Assembly: GCA_046541415.1 (NCBI GenBank)
Contig: JBKHDI010000038.1
Location: forward strand, 1 to 35,144
From: CAZOVB01 sp046541415
GTDB lineage: Bacteria > Planctomycetota > Phycisphaerae > SM23-33
Length of the DNA: 35,144 nucleotides
Direction of reading: 5' to 3'
Under the pieces are notes generated by a model. That model worked only from the letters and a program-made list of their open reading frames with translations, did no database searches and was not told where the DNA came from. Shown piece by piece: positions 9,941 through 18,243 of the stretch. A program made the translations under genes and the position numbers. Position 1 is the stretch's first letter. Each line of letters opens with the position of its first letter.

Positions 9941-10666
9941 TCAGATGGTCACCAGCCCGTGCTGGATGGCGTGTCGCATCAAACCGGCGATGCTGTCGAC
10001 TTCGCACTTGCGATAGATGTTGTATCGGTGGTTCTCGACGGTCTTGGCCGAGATGTGCAGGCGCCGGGCTATCTCCTTGCTGCTGAGCCCCTCGCACAGC
10101 AGCTGGACGACCTCGATCTCGCGGCGCGAGAGTTCCACGCTCGGCAGGCGGGGGGAGCTGGAAGGCTCGATGGCCACGGAGATATCGTTGACCAGCAGTT
10201 CTGCTGCATCGGGAGCCAGGTACACCTTGCCCTGCGAGGCCATGGAGATGGCCTTGACCAGTTCTTCCGGCTCGGCATCGAGGTTGACGTATGCCTTGGC
10301 CCCGATCCGCAGGGCGGCGTAGACCTGCCCGCGGGAGGCCTGTTCGGAGAGGATCACCAGCGGCACGGTGTGGCCTGTCTTGGTCAGCGCATCGTGGATG
10401 CGGTGATACGTCGTAAAGGGCCCGCCCGAGATCAAGAGCAGCAGCACGTCGCAGCCGACGCCACCATCGGCCAGGGCGGCCGAGAGTTCTTCCTCGCTGG
10501 CGAACTGTCGAGCGACCTTCAGACCCTCGTTGCGAAGCATCTGCAACAGGGCCGATCGAAGAATCCGCGTACCCCCGACCAGTCCCAGACTCGTCGCGGC
10601 CTGGTAGTCCGGCTGGGATTCTTGGCTGGTGCTGCTATCTGAACTCAGACCTTCGGCTGGCGACAT
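9941..10666 (-). CDS. LuxR/NarL-type regulator with degenerate receiver domain
   Basis: A 241-residue protein built like a NarL/FixJ response regulator. The C-terminal part (about 176-238) is a LuxR helix-turn-helix with LSRREIEVVQLLCEGLSSKEIA and KTVENHRYNIYRK. The N-terminal part (about 25-145) has the receiver fold pattern, but the key residues are gone. The acidic pair is Gly31-Gly32, the phosphorylatable Asp is Leu78 (in DVLLLLIS), and the switch Lys is replaced in AYVNLD. It is therefore unlikely to be switched by phosphorylation. The first 24 residues are Ser/Gln-rich and disordered. GGGAG lies about 6 nt before the ATG. The gene stands alone with its own terminator and no partner kinase next to it. 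Confidence 0.88.
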   Translation of the reverse strand: MSPAEGLSSDSSTSQESQPDYQAATSLGLVGGTRILRSALLQMLRNEGLKVARQFASEEELSAALADGGVGCDVLLLLISGGPFTTYHRIHDALTKTGHTVPLVILSEQASRGQVYAALRIGAKAYVNLDAEPEELVKAISMASQGKVYLAPDAAELLVNDISVAIEPSSSPRLPSVELSRREIEVVQLLCEGLSSKEIARRLHISAKTVENHRYNIYRKCEVDSIAGLMRHAIQHGLVTI

Positions 10667-11131
10667 TTCAGGCTCCCATCTTCTATATATGGATTACGGA
10701 CCAGCCCATCCTGGGCGATCGGCAGGTGCTTCCCTGGCTATCTGGCCGATCCGGGTCACGTTCGAGCGAAATGTCTGCGACCTGGGTTGTCGAGGCTGCT
10801 CGAACCAGACCGGGTCGCAAAGATCCCTTAGTGACAGGACCGGCCATTATACCCATCGGAATAAGCGCGGCGAAAGCCAAAACTATCTTTCTTACCAACC
10901 TCAGAATTCCAGTCTTGGCCGGCCTGCGCCCATTTGGCCAGCTGCGTCGGCCGGACCATCCGGCCGTCATAACCATCGGACAGGGCACGCCTAAAAAACA
11001 AAACTTTTCATCGGCATTTCCCGCCCTTGGCGCCGAATCGAGAATTCCCGTACGCCGAAAAACTTGGAATCCCGGTGGAGAAAAACGCCCAAAGACATGT
11101 GGAAAACCCACTTGTGGGAATCGACGTGCTG
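10667..11131. other. 465-nt intergenic region upstream of the regulator
   Basis: I see no convincing gene here on either strand. It holds the candidate promoter of the regulator and a hairpin at 10948-10966 (CGGCCGGA/TCCGGCCG, 8 bp, 3-nt loop) without a T-run, which lies downstream of the PilZ gene and could be a weak terminator or pause. Confidence 0.5.
10846..10874 (-). promoter_or_regulatory. Candidate promoter for the LuxR-type regulator
   Basis: A perfect TATAAT on the minus strand (plus positions 10846-10851) with a poor -35 (TTCGCC) 17 nt upstream. It would leave a leader of about 170 nt before the start at 10666. By eye only. Confidence 0.4.
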
Positions 11132-11458
11132 TCAGAAGGCCATCGAAAGCTGGTCGGCAAAATGCACCGCCACCTGCATCCGCCTGGAATCCGATGGCTC
11201 GACCCGCACAACCTGCCCCTGGCCCAGAATTCGACCAGGCCCCGGCCGCGCGTGGCTCTGTCCACTGTAATGGATCACGAAATCCATCAATTGCCCGGGC
11301 TGAATGTCATTACGCGCCTCGGTCTCGATCAGCATTCCCCCCGCAGAGACATCTCGCGTGGTTCCCGACCCGGCCCCGCCAAGCTCGGCCCATGTCAGCA
11401 CCTCGACCACCATCCGTAAAGGGATTCTCCGGTATGCCCTGCGTTCATTCCCAGCCAT
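11132..11458 (-). CDS. PilZ-domain protein
   Basis: A 108-residue protein that is essentially one PilZ domain, the family that binds cyclic di-GMP. The two binding motifs are present: RRAYRR near residues 6-11 (RxxxR) and DVSAGG at 36-41 (D/NxSxxG), followed by the usual beta-barrel pattern ending in VAVHFAD. The start at 11458 is chosen for GGAGG 6 nt upstream; the frame is open further back but that part has no PilZ similarity. Single-domain PilZ proteins act as adaptors that pass a c-di-GMP signal to a partner. No partner is evident next to it, so the process controlled (motility, exopolysaccharide) is unknown. Confidence 0.85.
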   Translation of the reverse strand: MAGNERRAYRRIPLRMVVEVLTWAELGGAGSGTTRDVSAGGMLIETEARNDIQPGQLMDFVIHYSGQSHARPGPGRILGQGQVVRVEPSDSRRMQVAVHFADQLSMAF

Positions 11459-11587
11459 AGCCGTCCTCCAGAACTCTCCTCCCCGCGGCCGATGTTGCAA
11501 AGCAAGGGCCAGACCGCAAGGCCCCGGCCCAACGCCAACCCATGGCAACCGACAACCCTTTCCGGTGGATGTCTTTATCGCCCCACC

Positions 11588-11631
11588 AAAAAAGACGGGT
11601 CGCGGTCGCCATAGACGGGCAACCACGACCC
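11588..11631 (-). terminator. Rho-independent terminator of the TIM-barrel gene
   Basis: On the minus strand a 14-bp stem with two G-T wobbles (arms at 11618-11631 and 11597-11610, 7-nt loop) is followed after GT and C by a run of six T (11588-11593). It lies 50 nt beyond the stop of the sugar isomerase/epimerase-like gene and upstream of the PilZ gene, separating the two. Confidence 0.85.
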
Positions 11632-11643
11632 ATGTTTATTATC

Positions 11644-11672
11644 GGCAACATTCGCCCAGCGCGCATGTTGCC
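11644..11672 (-). repeat. Hairpin just after the TIM-barrel gene stop
   Basis: GGCAACAT (11644-11651) and ATGTTGCC (11665-11672) form a perfect 8-bp stem 8 nt after the stop codon, ahead of the main terminator. No T-run follows; it may protect the mRNA 3' end. Confidence 0.55.
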
Positions 11673-11680
11673 TCAGGTCA

Positions 11681-12517
11681 TCAATAGGTACGATATTCGA
11701 TTCCCGCCTTCTTCAGCGTCTGCTTCAGGGCAGCCACGGCCTTGGAGAACAGCTCGGGCCCGGTGAAGCCCTCGAACTGCCCTGCCGCCTTCATGTGCGG
11801 TTCGAGTGTCATGTAGCTGGCAAAGTCCCGCTTGGCCAGGTCGGCGAAGATTTCGTCGAACTGCCCCTTGCCCTGCCCGGCCGGGCAGCAGGTCGGCTCG
11901 CCGGGCACCTTGTCCTTGATGTGGAAGTAGTCGGTCATCTCGGCCAGGCCCTGGCTCCAGCCGTCATCGTAGGGCTTTACGTCCTCCTCGACGTAGTTGG
12001 CCGGGTCGAAGATGCCCTTGAAGTGATCGCCGCCGAAGGTCTCCAGGAGGTCCTTGACCCCGGCCGGCCTGGCGCCGTAGATGCCCTTCTCGTTCTCGTG
12101 GTAGAGCACCACGTCGTGCTGGGCGGCCACGTCGATCATCTTGGCCATGCGGTCGAAGACGGCCTCTCGCTGGTCGGCGATCTTCTTGCCCTCCGACGGG
12201 TAGAAGCTGAACATCCGGATGCGATCGGACCCGAAAGCTTTTGTCACGTCGGCGCAGTGTTTCAGCAGTTCAAGATGGGCCTCGAAGTCGTCATCCATCT
12301 TGATCTTGCCGATCGGCGAGCCGAGGCAGGGCATTGTAAAGCCACGGTCGTCCATGCGTTTCTTGTACTCGGCCACCTGCGAAAGGCTGAACTTCGAGCA
12401 GTTCTCCCCATCGATGCCGCGAACGTCGATACACTTGACGCCGTTGGCCTCGCAGATATCCATCTGTTCGGTCAGGTCCTGGGCAATTTCATCGGCAAAG
12501 GCGCTGATGGTAATCAT
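11681..12517 (-). CDS. Sugar phosphate isomerase/epimerase-like TIM-barrel protein
   Basis: A 278-residue protein of the xylose-isomerase-like TIM-barrel family (AP endonuclease 2 superfamily). The metal-binding residues expected for an isomerase or epimerase are in place: Glu141 (LYHENEKG), Asp171 (GIFDPANY), His199 (YFHIKDK) and Glu239 (TLEPHM). There is no signal peptide, so it acts in the cytoplasm. Substrate is not predictable; such proteins work on keto- and aldo-sugars, inositols and related compounds, which fits the carbohydrate context. The start at 12517 gives the normal MITISAFADE beginning; the open frame upstream is not similar to the family. A purine-rich stretch (AGGAAGAGAG) precedes it. 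It has its own terminator. Confidence 0.88.
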   Translation of the reverse strand: MITISAFADEIAQDLTEQMDICEANGVKCIDVRGIDGENCSKFSLSQVAEYKKRMDDRGFTMPCLGSPIGKIKMDDDFEAHLELLKHCADVTKAFGSDRIRMFSFYPSEGKKIADQREAVFDRMAKMIDVAAQHDVVLYHENEKGIYGARPAGVKDLLETFGGDHFKGIFDPANYVEEDVKPYDDGWSQGLAEMTDYFHIKDKVPGEPTCCPAGQGKGQFDEIFADLAKRDFASYMTLEPHMKAAGQFEGFTGPELFSKAVAALKQTLKKAGIEYRTY

Positions 12518-12640
12518 CGAAGCGGTCTCTCTTCCTGGCTGGGTATGGCGTGTGGTTGGCATCGGCCTCCGCGTCGGCGATGCGTCCGGGCATTGTACCG
12601 CCCGCAGATGCACCTGCCAAGTCTCACCGGATGGGACTTA

Positions 12641-12646
12641 TACTTA
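12641..12646 (+). promoter_or_regulatory. Candidate -10 box for the DinB-family gene
   Basis: TATACT lies 38 nt before the ATG at 12684 in the divergent gap with the TIM-barrel gene. No good -35 box is seen at the right distance. Confidence 0.3.
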
Positions 12647-12683
12647 GGCGACAGGACCAATCCCCATAGCAAGGAGATGCAAT

Positions 12684-13168
12684 ATGGCCGAAGCATGCCC
12701 GGAGGCGTTGGCCTCGACGTTCGGATTCAACAACATGGCCGTTGGCTGGCTGGTCGACGGGATCGAGGGCGAGGACCTGACCCAATCGTTCGGCCCGGCC
12801 AAGCCTGCCCTGTGGCAGCTGGGGCACGTGGTCGGTTCGCGTCGCTTCCTGGGCCGGGGCATGGGTCTGGATATTCCCCAGGCCGACTGGGAGACGCATT
12901 TCGAGCCGGTCGATGAAATGTCCGACCCGGCCGACTGGCCCGGCAAGGACGTGCTGCTGGAAGATCTGCAGACCACCGGGGCCCAGATCGCCAGGCGATC
13001 AGCCAACTGTCCGACGAGCAGGCGCGGGAGATGGTCGACTCGCTCATTCAGCCCGGCCAGCAGGAACCGCTTTTAAACCAGCTGTCGTTCATGCTCTTCC
13101 ACGAGAGCTACCACATGGGGCAGATCGGCTACATCCGCGCCATGCTGGGCCTGCCGTACCTGGCCTGA
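12684..13168 (+). pseudogene. DinB-family protein, interrupted by a frameshift
   Basis: Reading from the ATG at 12684 (AAGGAG 7 nt upstream) gives the first two thirds of a DinB-like four-helix-bundle protein, including the first metal-ligand His48 in WQLGHVVGS. The frame then derails near 12993 and stops at 13076. The missing end is found in another frame, running from about 12994 to the TGA at 13166-13168, with LSFMLFHESYHMGQIGYIR, the typical HxxxH that completes the DinB His triad. One missing base in GCCAGGCG near 12993 (for example AAG become AG) would restore a protein of about 161 residues. Either a recent mutation or a sequencing/assembly error. DinB relatives are metal-dependent thiol-transferase-like enzymes; the exact role is unknown. 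Confidence 0.85.
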
Positions 13169-13257
13169 GGACAAAGAAGCGAAACGCCACGGGCCCCGGC
13201 GGGTTGCAGAACAGGCCCATTGCTCGCACCAGTTCGCAAACCATTACGGAGTCTGCC

Positions 13258-15141
13258 ATGTCCGCCCGCCAATTCGTCTCGCTCGTAACCCTGCTGGTCT
13301 GTCTCGCTGCGGCGCGGGCCCAGGGCCCGAACTCCAATGTTGTGGTCGTCTCCGAGAAGCCCATGGTCGTCAACGGGCAGAAGACCGTCGCAACCGGCCT
13401 GATGGGCGTCCACGCGTTCGGCCTGACCGAGCAGAACGTCGAGAAGTACGGCATCGAGTGCATCCGGCAGATCCACTTTTCTCCCGGCTCGGCCGTCGCG
13501 GCGATCGGAAAGGACGGGCAGGTCAAGCCCCTGTACAAGAAGCTCTCGGTAGTCATCGACTGTCCCGGCGACCGCTATGCCCCGCCGACCCTGCTGAGCA
13601 AGAAGGACTACGAGGAGTTCTTCACGAAGATCGGCACACAGTACGCAGCCAAGTGCAAGGAGGCCGACTGGCCGGGCATCGTGGAATTCTGGAACGAGCC
13701 GTACCTGAACTGGGCCTCGCGGTCGCACGGGTCCGGCCGGAACGTATACAACCCCAAGTGGTACGAAACCGAGGGACGCGTCGACGGCGGGAAGGTAACC
13801 ATCAAGGGATGGGACAAACCGCTGGAGCACCTGCGGTGGCGTAAGCATTGGGCCAAGGGGCAGGATGGCAAGCTGTATTACGGCGTGAAGATCCCCGAGG
13901 GCCTGAAGGTCGGCGACACCTTCCGCGGCCATTCTCCCAAGAGCTGGTATTTCACCAACCGCGACGAGCAGACCTTCACCGTGGTCGAAGAATGGGGCAT
14001 CTGGGACCCGACGCAGGTGGGCTTCTGGTCGGGCAGGCAGAACCGTGATTTTTACCTGTGGATGTTCGTGCCGTTCGCCAGGGCGGTCAAGCAGACCAAT
14101 CCGGATGTCAAGGTCATCGGCGGCTGGGACTTCGGACTCTCACACGGCGACTGGGCGGTCTGGCAGGAGCTCTACAAGCCCGTGATCGACGCGACGCATG
14201 AGCAACTCGACGGGATCACCGATCACCATTACGGCCTCAACTCCCGCTGGGTGCCCATGTGGTACGAAGTCGCCTGCGCCTACAGCGTCAACAAGTACGG
14301 CAAGTGGCTGAAAGGCTACAACACCGAATGCGGGGGCAAGCTCGACCCGGCCGTCCATGGCGAGGCGAAGAACATCTCGGGGACTTCCGAGGGCACGTAC
14401 GCCCTGCGGGACATCATGGAGCTGCTCTACCACAGCCCGGCCAAGAGCGGCTCGCGCACGGCCCACCACCCGGACAAGGGCGTGCTGGAGACGTTGGCAT
14501 TCCTCAAGGACCTCCGTGGCCAGCTGATGACCTGCTACAGCGGCGACCCGGACATCTGGCCCGTTGCGTCGATCAACGGCGACAAACTGGTAATCGTCGT
14601 ATTCAACAACGCACGGGAGGTCCGCAGACTGCAGACGAGAATCCCCGCCCCGGCGGGGACAAAGCTGGGACAGGGCAGATGGCAACTGGACCACGAAGAC
14701 AAGAGTGGGAATGTGGAGGTCTCCGGAAACCAGGCAGAACCGACATTCGACCTGCCCCCCTACCGGGCCGCGAAAATCGTACTGCCGCTGGAAGGCAAAC
14801 TCGACAGCAGCACCGTCCTGCAGCGCAAACAGTACTTCGCCGCCGGCGAGCCGTTGGTGGACGTCCCGGCCGGAAAGGACGTTACGCTGAAGATCGACAT
14901 CCCCGCAAAGCAGCTCGATGGCATCCAGAATGTCTGGCTGAAGGTCATGCTGCAGAACGTCGATGACGGCGAAGTTTCCGTCCAGCTCAACGGTGGGAAG
15001 CTCGGTCTGCCCAGCCGGAACTTCACCACGCAGTTCGTCTTCAATCCCGAGGCGGTCAAGGCATCCAACACGCTGAGGTTCCATGGCGGAGGAGACGGCT
15101 ATCGCGTGGTGGTCGCCAGCCTGCTGATCGAGACAAAATGA
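13258..15141 (+). CDS. Secreted glycoside-hydrolase-like protein (clan GH-A type)
   Basis: A 627-residue exported protein with a signal peptide (MSARQFVSLVTLLVCLAAARA, residues 1-21). The catalytic barrel part shows VEFWNEPYLNW with the candidate acid/base Glu147 after Asn146, and LKGYNTECGGK with the candidate nucleophile Glu357, the arrangement expected for clan A glycoside hydrolases. Residues from about 430 onward are beta-rich, ending in a putative carbohydrate-binding or sandwich domain (LKVMLQNVDDGEVSVQLNGGKLG). This resembles agarase/xylosidase-like families such as GH86 or GH39, but I cannot fix the family. ACGGAG lies 7 nt before the ATG. It converges on rlmKL with a 7-nt gap and no visible terminator between them. 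Confidence 0.78.
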   Translation: MSARQFVSLVTLLVCLAAARAQGPNSNVVVVSEKPMVVNGQKTVATGLMGVHAFGLTEQNVEKYGIECIRQIHFSPGSAVAAIGKDGQVKPLYKKLSVVIDCPGDRYAPPTLLSKKDYEEFFTKIGTQYAAKCKEADWPGIVEFWNEPYLNWASRSHGSGRNVYNPKWYETEGRVDGGKVTIKGWDKPLEHLRWRKHWAKGQDGKLYYGVKIPEGLKVGDTFRGHSPKSWYFTNRDEQTFTVVEEWGIWDPTQVGFWSGRQNRDFYLWMFVPFARAVKQTNPDVKVIGGWDFGLSHGDWAVWQELYKPVIDATHEQLDGITDHHYGLNSRWVPMWYEVACAYSVNKYGKWLKGYNTECGGKLDPAVHGEAKNISGTSEGTYALRDIMELLYHSPAKSGSRTAHHPDKGVLETLAFLKDLRGQLMTCYSGDPDIWPVASINGDKLVIVVFNNAREVRRLQTRIPAPAGTKLGQGRWQLDHEDKSGNVEVSGNQAEPTFDLPPYRAAKIVLPLEGKLDSSTVLQRKQYFAAGEPLVDVPAGKDVTLKIDIPAKQLDGIQNVWLKVMLQNVDDGEVSVQLNGGKLGLPSRNFTTQFVFNPEAVKASNTLRFHGGGDGYRVVVASLLIETK

Positions 15142-15148
15142 CCGCCGA

Positions 15149-17395
15149 TTACTTCTCCCGGTAGATCGCCCAGCAGCGGTGGATACGCTGGTTGCGGAAG
15201 TCTTCCGGGACCGTCTGCTTGGATATCTCGTGGACGCGGGCGCCGGGCAGTTCGGATTCGTCGAACTTCAACCGCCGGAAGTTGCTGGAGAAGTAGATCA
15301 ACCCGCCCGGGCTCATCAGCCGCAGCACCGCCCGAAGCAGGCGCGGGTAGTCCCGCTGGATGTCGAAATCCTCCTGGAGCCTCTTGGAGTTGGAGAACGT
15401 CGGCGGGTCGACCACGGCCAGGTCGTAGGTCTGTCCCTCGGCCTGGCGGGTCACGAAGTCGAGGCAGTCAGCGACGACGAATCGATGGCCCGGCCCGGCC
15501 AGGTCGTTGTGGTTCAGGTTCCGCCTGGCCCATTCGATGTAATTGGCGGACAGGTCCACCGAGGTGGTGCTCGCCGCGCCCCCGGCAGCGGCATAGACGG
15601 TAAAGCTGCCGGTATAGCAGAACAGGTTCAGAAACCGCTTGCCCGCCGCCTTGTCCCGCACCATCTGGCGCGTGTTGCGATGGTCCAGGAACAGGCCCGT
15701 ATCCAGGTAGTCGGCCAGGTTGACCTCGAACCGCAGCCCGGCCTCGTTGACCAGGATCGCCTGGCCCGACTGGCCGAACTTCTCGTACTGCTCCAGGCCT
15801 TTCTGCCGTTTGCGGGTCTTGAGATATACGTGCTCGGGATCGATCTCCAACGCCTCGGCTGCGGTGGACTTCATCAGCTCCAGCCAGTCGGCGTGTTCGG
15901 CGGCCGTCCGCTCATGGGGCCTTTCCCACTCGCTGATGTGCAGGTAGTTCTCGTACTTCTCGACGACGAGGGGCACTTCGGGGATATCGCGGTCGTAAAG
16001 GCGGTAGCAGGTAATGCCCTTTTTCGGCCAGCGTCGCAGGTGGCGGGCGTTCTTCTGGAGGCGGTTGGAGAAGACCTCCGCCTGCTCGATGTTGTGCTCG
16101 ACGAGCCCGCCGAAGGCCGGCGTCTGCTGGCTGGGGGCTTCGGGGTCCACCACGCGCAGCTGCTGGGGCGGCGGGGCCTGGCCTGACTTCGGCGGGCGCG
16201 GCCCGTGGAACTGGTAGTACGTGCACTCGATGGGCCCGTTGTAGAGCTTGCGCCTCCGGTCGGCCGGCTGGGCCAGCACCTTCTCGAAGGGCCCGTAGTT
16301 GGTCAGCACGTAAAACGACCAGGTTTTCAGCCGCCGGAAGACGTCGGGCATGGCCGCGTAGATCGCATGAAGTTCGTCGACGTCCCCCACCCGCTGGCCG
16401 TACGGGGGATTGGAAATCAGGCATCCATAGGGCTTTCTGGTCGAGATCTCCCGGAAGTCCATCTGCTGGAAGTGGATGTCGTCTGCCACTCCGGCCGCTT
16501 CGGCATGGGCGCGGGCGATCTCGATCTCTCGGGGGTCGATATCGGTGGCCATGATCGACTCGCCTGTAGGGGGCCTTTCGGCTGCGCGGGCTTCGGTGCG
16601 CACCTGCTGCCAGAGTTGCGGGTCGATTACCGGCCAGGTTTCGGCGACGAAGCTGCGGTCTACGCCCGGGGCGATGTTCCGTGCCAGCCGGGCCGCTTCA
16701 ATGGCAATCGTCCCGCTGCCGCAGAACGGGTCGAAGAAGGGGCGATCCGGCTTCCAGAAGGACAGGTCGATCAGCGCCGCAGCCAGCGTTTCCTTCAGCG
16801 GCGCCTGGCCGCCCTGGGTATGCCACCCCCGCTTGTTCAGCCCCGCACCGGTGGTGTCGATGGTCAGCTCGGCGACGTTTTTCAGCAGGGCCACTTCGAC
16901 GGTGTAGACCGGACCGGTCTCGGGCAGTTCGGCTGCCCCGTGAGCGGCCAGGAGCTTGTCGACGATCGCCTTTTTCACGATCTTCTGACAGGCGGGCACG
17001 GAGGAAAGCTGCGAGGCGATCGATCGGCCGCGGACCGGGAAGGCCCCGTCGGCGGGAATCCAGTCCTGCCAGTTCAGCGCGTAGGTCCGGTCGTAGAGCT
17101 GGCCGAAGTCCTCGGCCTGGAAGCTTGCGAGTTTGATCGTTACCCTGTCGGCCGAGCGGAGATGGATGTTTGCCCGGCAGATGGCCTCGCGGCCACCGGA
17201 GAAGAGGACTTGTCCGGTACGGCCCCCTTTGGCGTCGGCGAATCCCATGCCAGTCAGTTGTCGGGCGACGACAGCTTCCAGGCCGGCGGTGCAGGTGGCG
17301 ATAAGGTCGAGAGAGTCGATGGCTGGGTCTCCGGGCAGGGCGCTTGAAACCACAGATGATACCTGCGTTGGCCCTGCAGCACAAGGAGCCGTCAA
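15149..17395 (-). CDS. rlmKL: Bifunctional 23S rRNA methyltransferase RlmKL
   Basis: A 748-residue fusion that methylates 23S rRNA at N2 of G2445 (RlmL half) and N7 of G2069 (RlmK half) using S-adenosylmethionine. The N-terminal THUMP region is followed by the RlmL domain with FDPFCGSGTIAIEAA (about 220) and the catalytic NPPY at 329-332. The RlmK domain has FLNLFCYTGSFTVYAAAGG (about 585-604) and DPPTFSNSK from residue 663. Length is near the E. coli protein (about 700) plus a short N-terminal extension. The start is uncertain: the longest form begins with TTG at 17395, with no clear Shine-Dalgarno sequence, and a GTG at 17353 is possible. It is likely a stand-alone housekeeping gene. Confidence 0.93.
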   Translation of the reverse strand: MTAPCAAGPTQVSSVVSSALPGDPAIDSLDLIATCTAGLEAVVARQLTGMGFADAKGGRTGQVLFSGGREAICRANIHLRSADRVTIKLASFQAEDFGQLYDRTYALNWQDWIPADGAFPVRGRSIASQLSSVPACQKIVKKAIVDKLLAAHGAAELPETGPVYTVEVALLKNVAELTIDTTGAGLNKRGWHTQGGQAPLKETLAAALIDLSFWKPDRPFFDPFCGSGTIAIEAARLARNIAPGVDRSFVAETWPVIDPQLWQQVRTEARAAERPPTGESIMATDIDPREIEIARAHAEAAGVADDIHFQQMDFREISTRKPYGCLISNPPYGQRVGDVDELHAIYAAMPDVFRRLKTWSFYVLTNYGPFEKVLAQPADRRRKLYNGPIECTYYQFHGPRPPKSGQAPPPQQLRVVDPEAPSQQTPAFGGLVEHNIEQAEVFSNRLQKNARHLRRWPKKGITCYRLYDRDIPEVPLVVEKYENYLHISEWERPHERTAAEHADWLELMKSTAAEALEIDPEHVYLKTRKRQKGLEQYEKFGQSGQAILVNEAGLRFEVNLADYLDTGLFLDHRNTRQMVRDKAAGKRFLNLFCYTGSFTVYAAAGGAASTTSVDLSANYIEWARRNLNHNDLAGPGHRFVVADCLDFVTRQAEGQTYDLAVVDPPTFSNSKRLQEDFDIQRDYPRLLRAVLRLMSPGGLIYFSSNFRRLKFDESELPGARVHEISKQTVPEDFRNQRIHRCWAIYREK

Positions 17396-17646
17396 GGCCG
17401 GTCAGCTGCCTCTGCCGAGGCGGCACAGGTTCCCCAGGCCGCACAGACAGAACCGGTCGGGCGACAGGAGGATAAGGCGGAAAAACTCCGCGGGTTTGCC
17501 AACCGACGATTTGGATCGTAGGTTTCCCTTGCCGTCCCAGAGGCGCCCCTGCCGACGGGAGGCGACGGCGAGGAAGCGTGAGCCTGCGTTGGGCCCTGTG
17601 TGGCTGATCCTTGCCGAGAAAAAGGCTTACCAGCGAGGGTAACGCC

Positions 17647-18051
17647 ATGATCAAGAAGACTGCAGAACTGATAGGCGGCCCCGTGTGTTTCGCCGTCGCA
17701 GCCACGATCGGGTTGATCGGCTACGGGTTTGGCATCGCCGGCGGATACTTCCTTTCGGAACTGGCCGAGGTGACCTTCGGGCTCCATGGCGTGGTGGCCG
17801 CAGCCACATTGGGTGGGCTGTGCAGCGGCGTCTGGCCGACGTTCCTGCGCCGGCGCCAGCGGAGGTACCTGCTGATGGCGGCCATGCCCCTGGCTGCAAT
17901 CTGTGCAGGCGTGGTTGTGCACCTGATCCACGTGCCCGATCTGACCGGTTCGTGGCGGTTGGACGCGGTGTTCCTGGGCGCCCTGATCGGCGGGGCCGCG
18001 GCGATGATGGTCCTCATGCCCGTGCCCACCCACCGTCCGCAGCAGGCCTAG
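17647..18051 (+). CDS. Small membrane protein of unknown function
   Basis: A 134-residue hydrophobic protein with three or four predicted membrane segments: about 9-35, 45-66, 77-97 and 108-127, the last in LDAVFLGALIGGAAAMMVLM. A basic loop (LRRRQRRY) lies between segments two and three. I do not recognise the family. The start at 17647 is chosen for a purine-rich GCGAGGG about 8 nt upstream and because hydrophobicity starts right after it. It is isolated, with no terminator visible after it. A long minus-strand frame crosses it but has no protein-like character here, so I take the plus-strand gene as real. Confidence 0.65.
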   Translation: MIKKTAELIGGPVCFAVAATIGLIGYGFGIAGGYFLSELAEVTFGLHGVVAAATLGGLCSGVWPTFLRRRQRRYLLMAAMPLAAICAGVVVHLIHVPDLTGSWRLDAVFLGALIGGAAAMMVLMPVPTHRPQQA

Positions 18052-18174
18052 AGCAAATTGCCGTTCCACCGGATCTGACAGGGACATCTCCCCTGGACGA
18101 AGCAGGCGGACCGAACAGTCCGGCGAGGCCGTCCAAGGGCCCCCAAGCCTGTCGATCCGCCTGGACGGTGGTAT

Positions 18175-18211
18175 CGACTTCGGTGGCCGGCCGACCCGGC
18201 CGCCGAAGTCG
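18175..18211. repeat. 16-bp hairpin beside the transporter remnant
   Basis: CGACTTCGGTGGCCGG (18175-18190) pairs with CCGGCCGCCGAAGTCG (18196-18211) over 16 bp with one G-T wobble and a 5-nt loop. No T-run follows on either strand. It sits between the stop of the small membrane protein and the CbiO fragment, and could still act as a transcription or processing barrier. Confidence 0.6.
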
Positions 18212-18243
18212 CAGTTGCCGATCCGCAGCCGAGAACCATCGCC

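Noticed and set aside
10683..11111. A 142-codon minus-strand frame in the gap before the regulator
   Set aside because: No ribosome site, no recognisable motif and a proline/arginine-rich shadow-like composition; it overlaps a perfect TATAAT, so the region reads better as regulatory.
13095..15084. Long minus-strand frames opposite the glycoside-hydrolase-like gene
   Set aside because: They are rich in Val, Gly, Asp and Leu in the pattern expected from the antisense of GC-rich genes and have no start signals.
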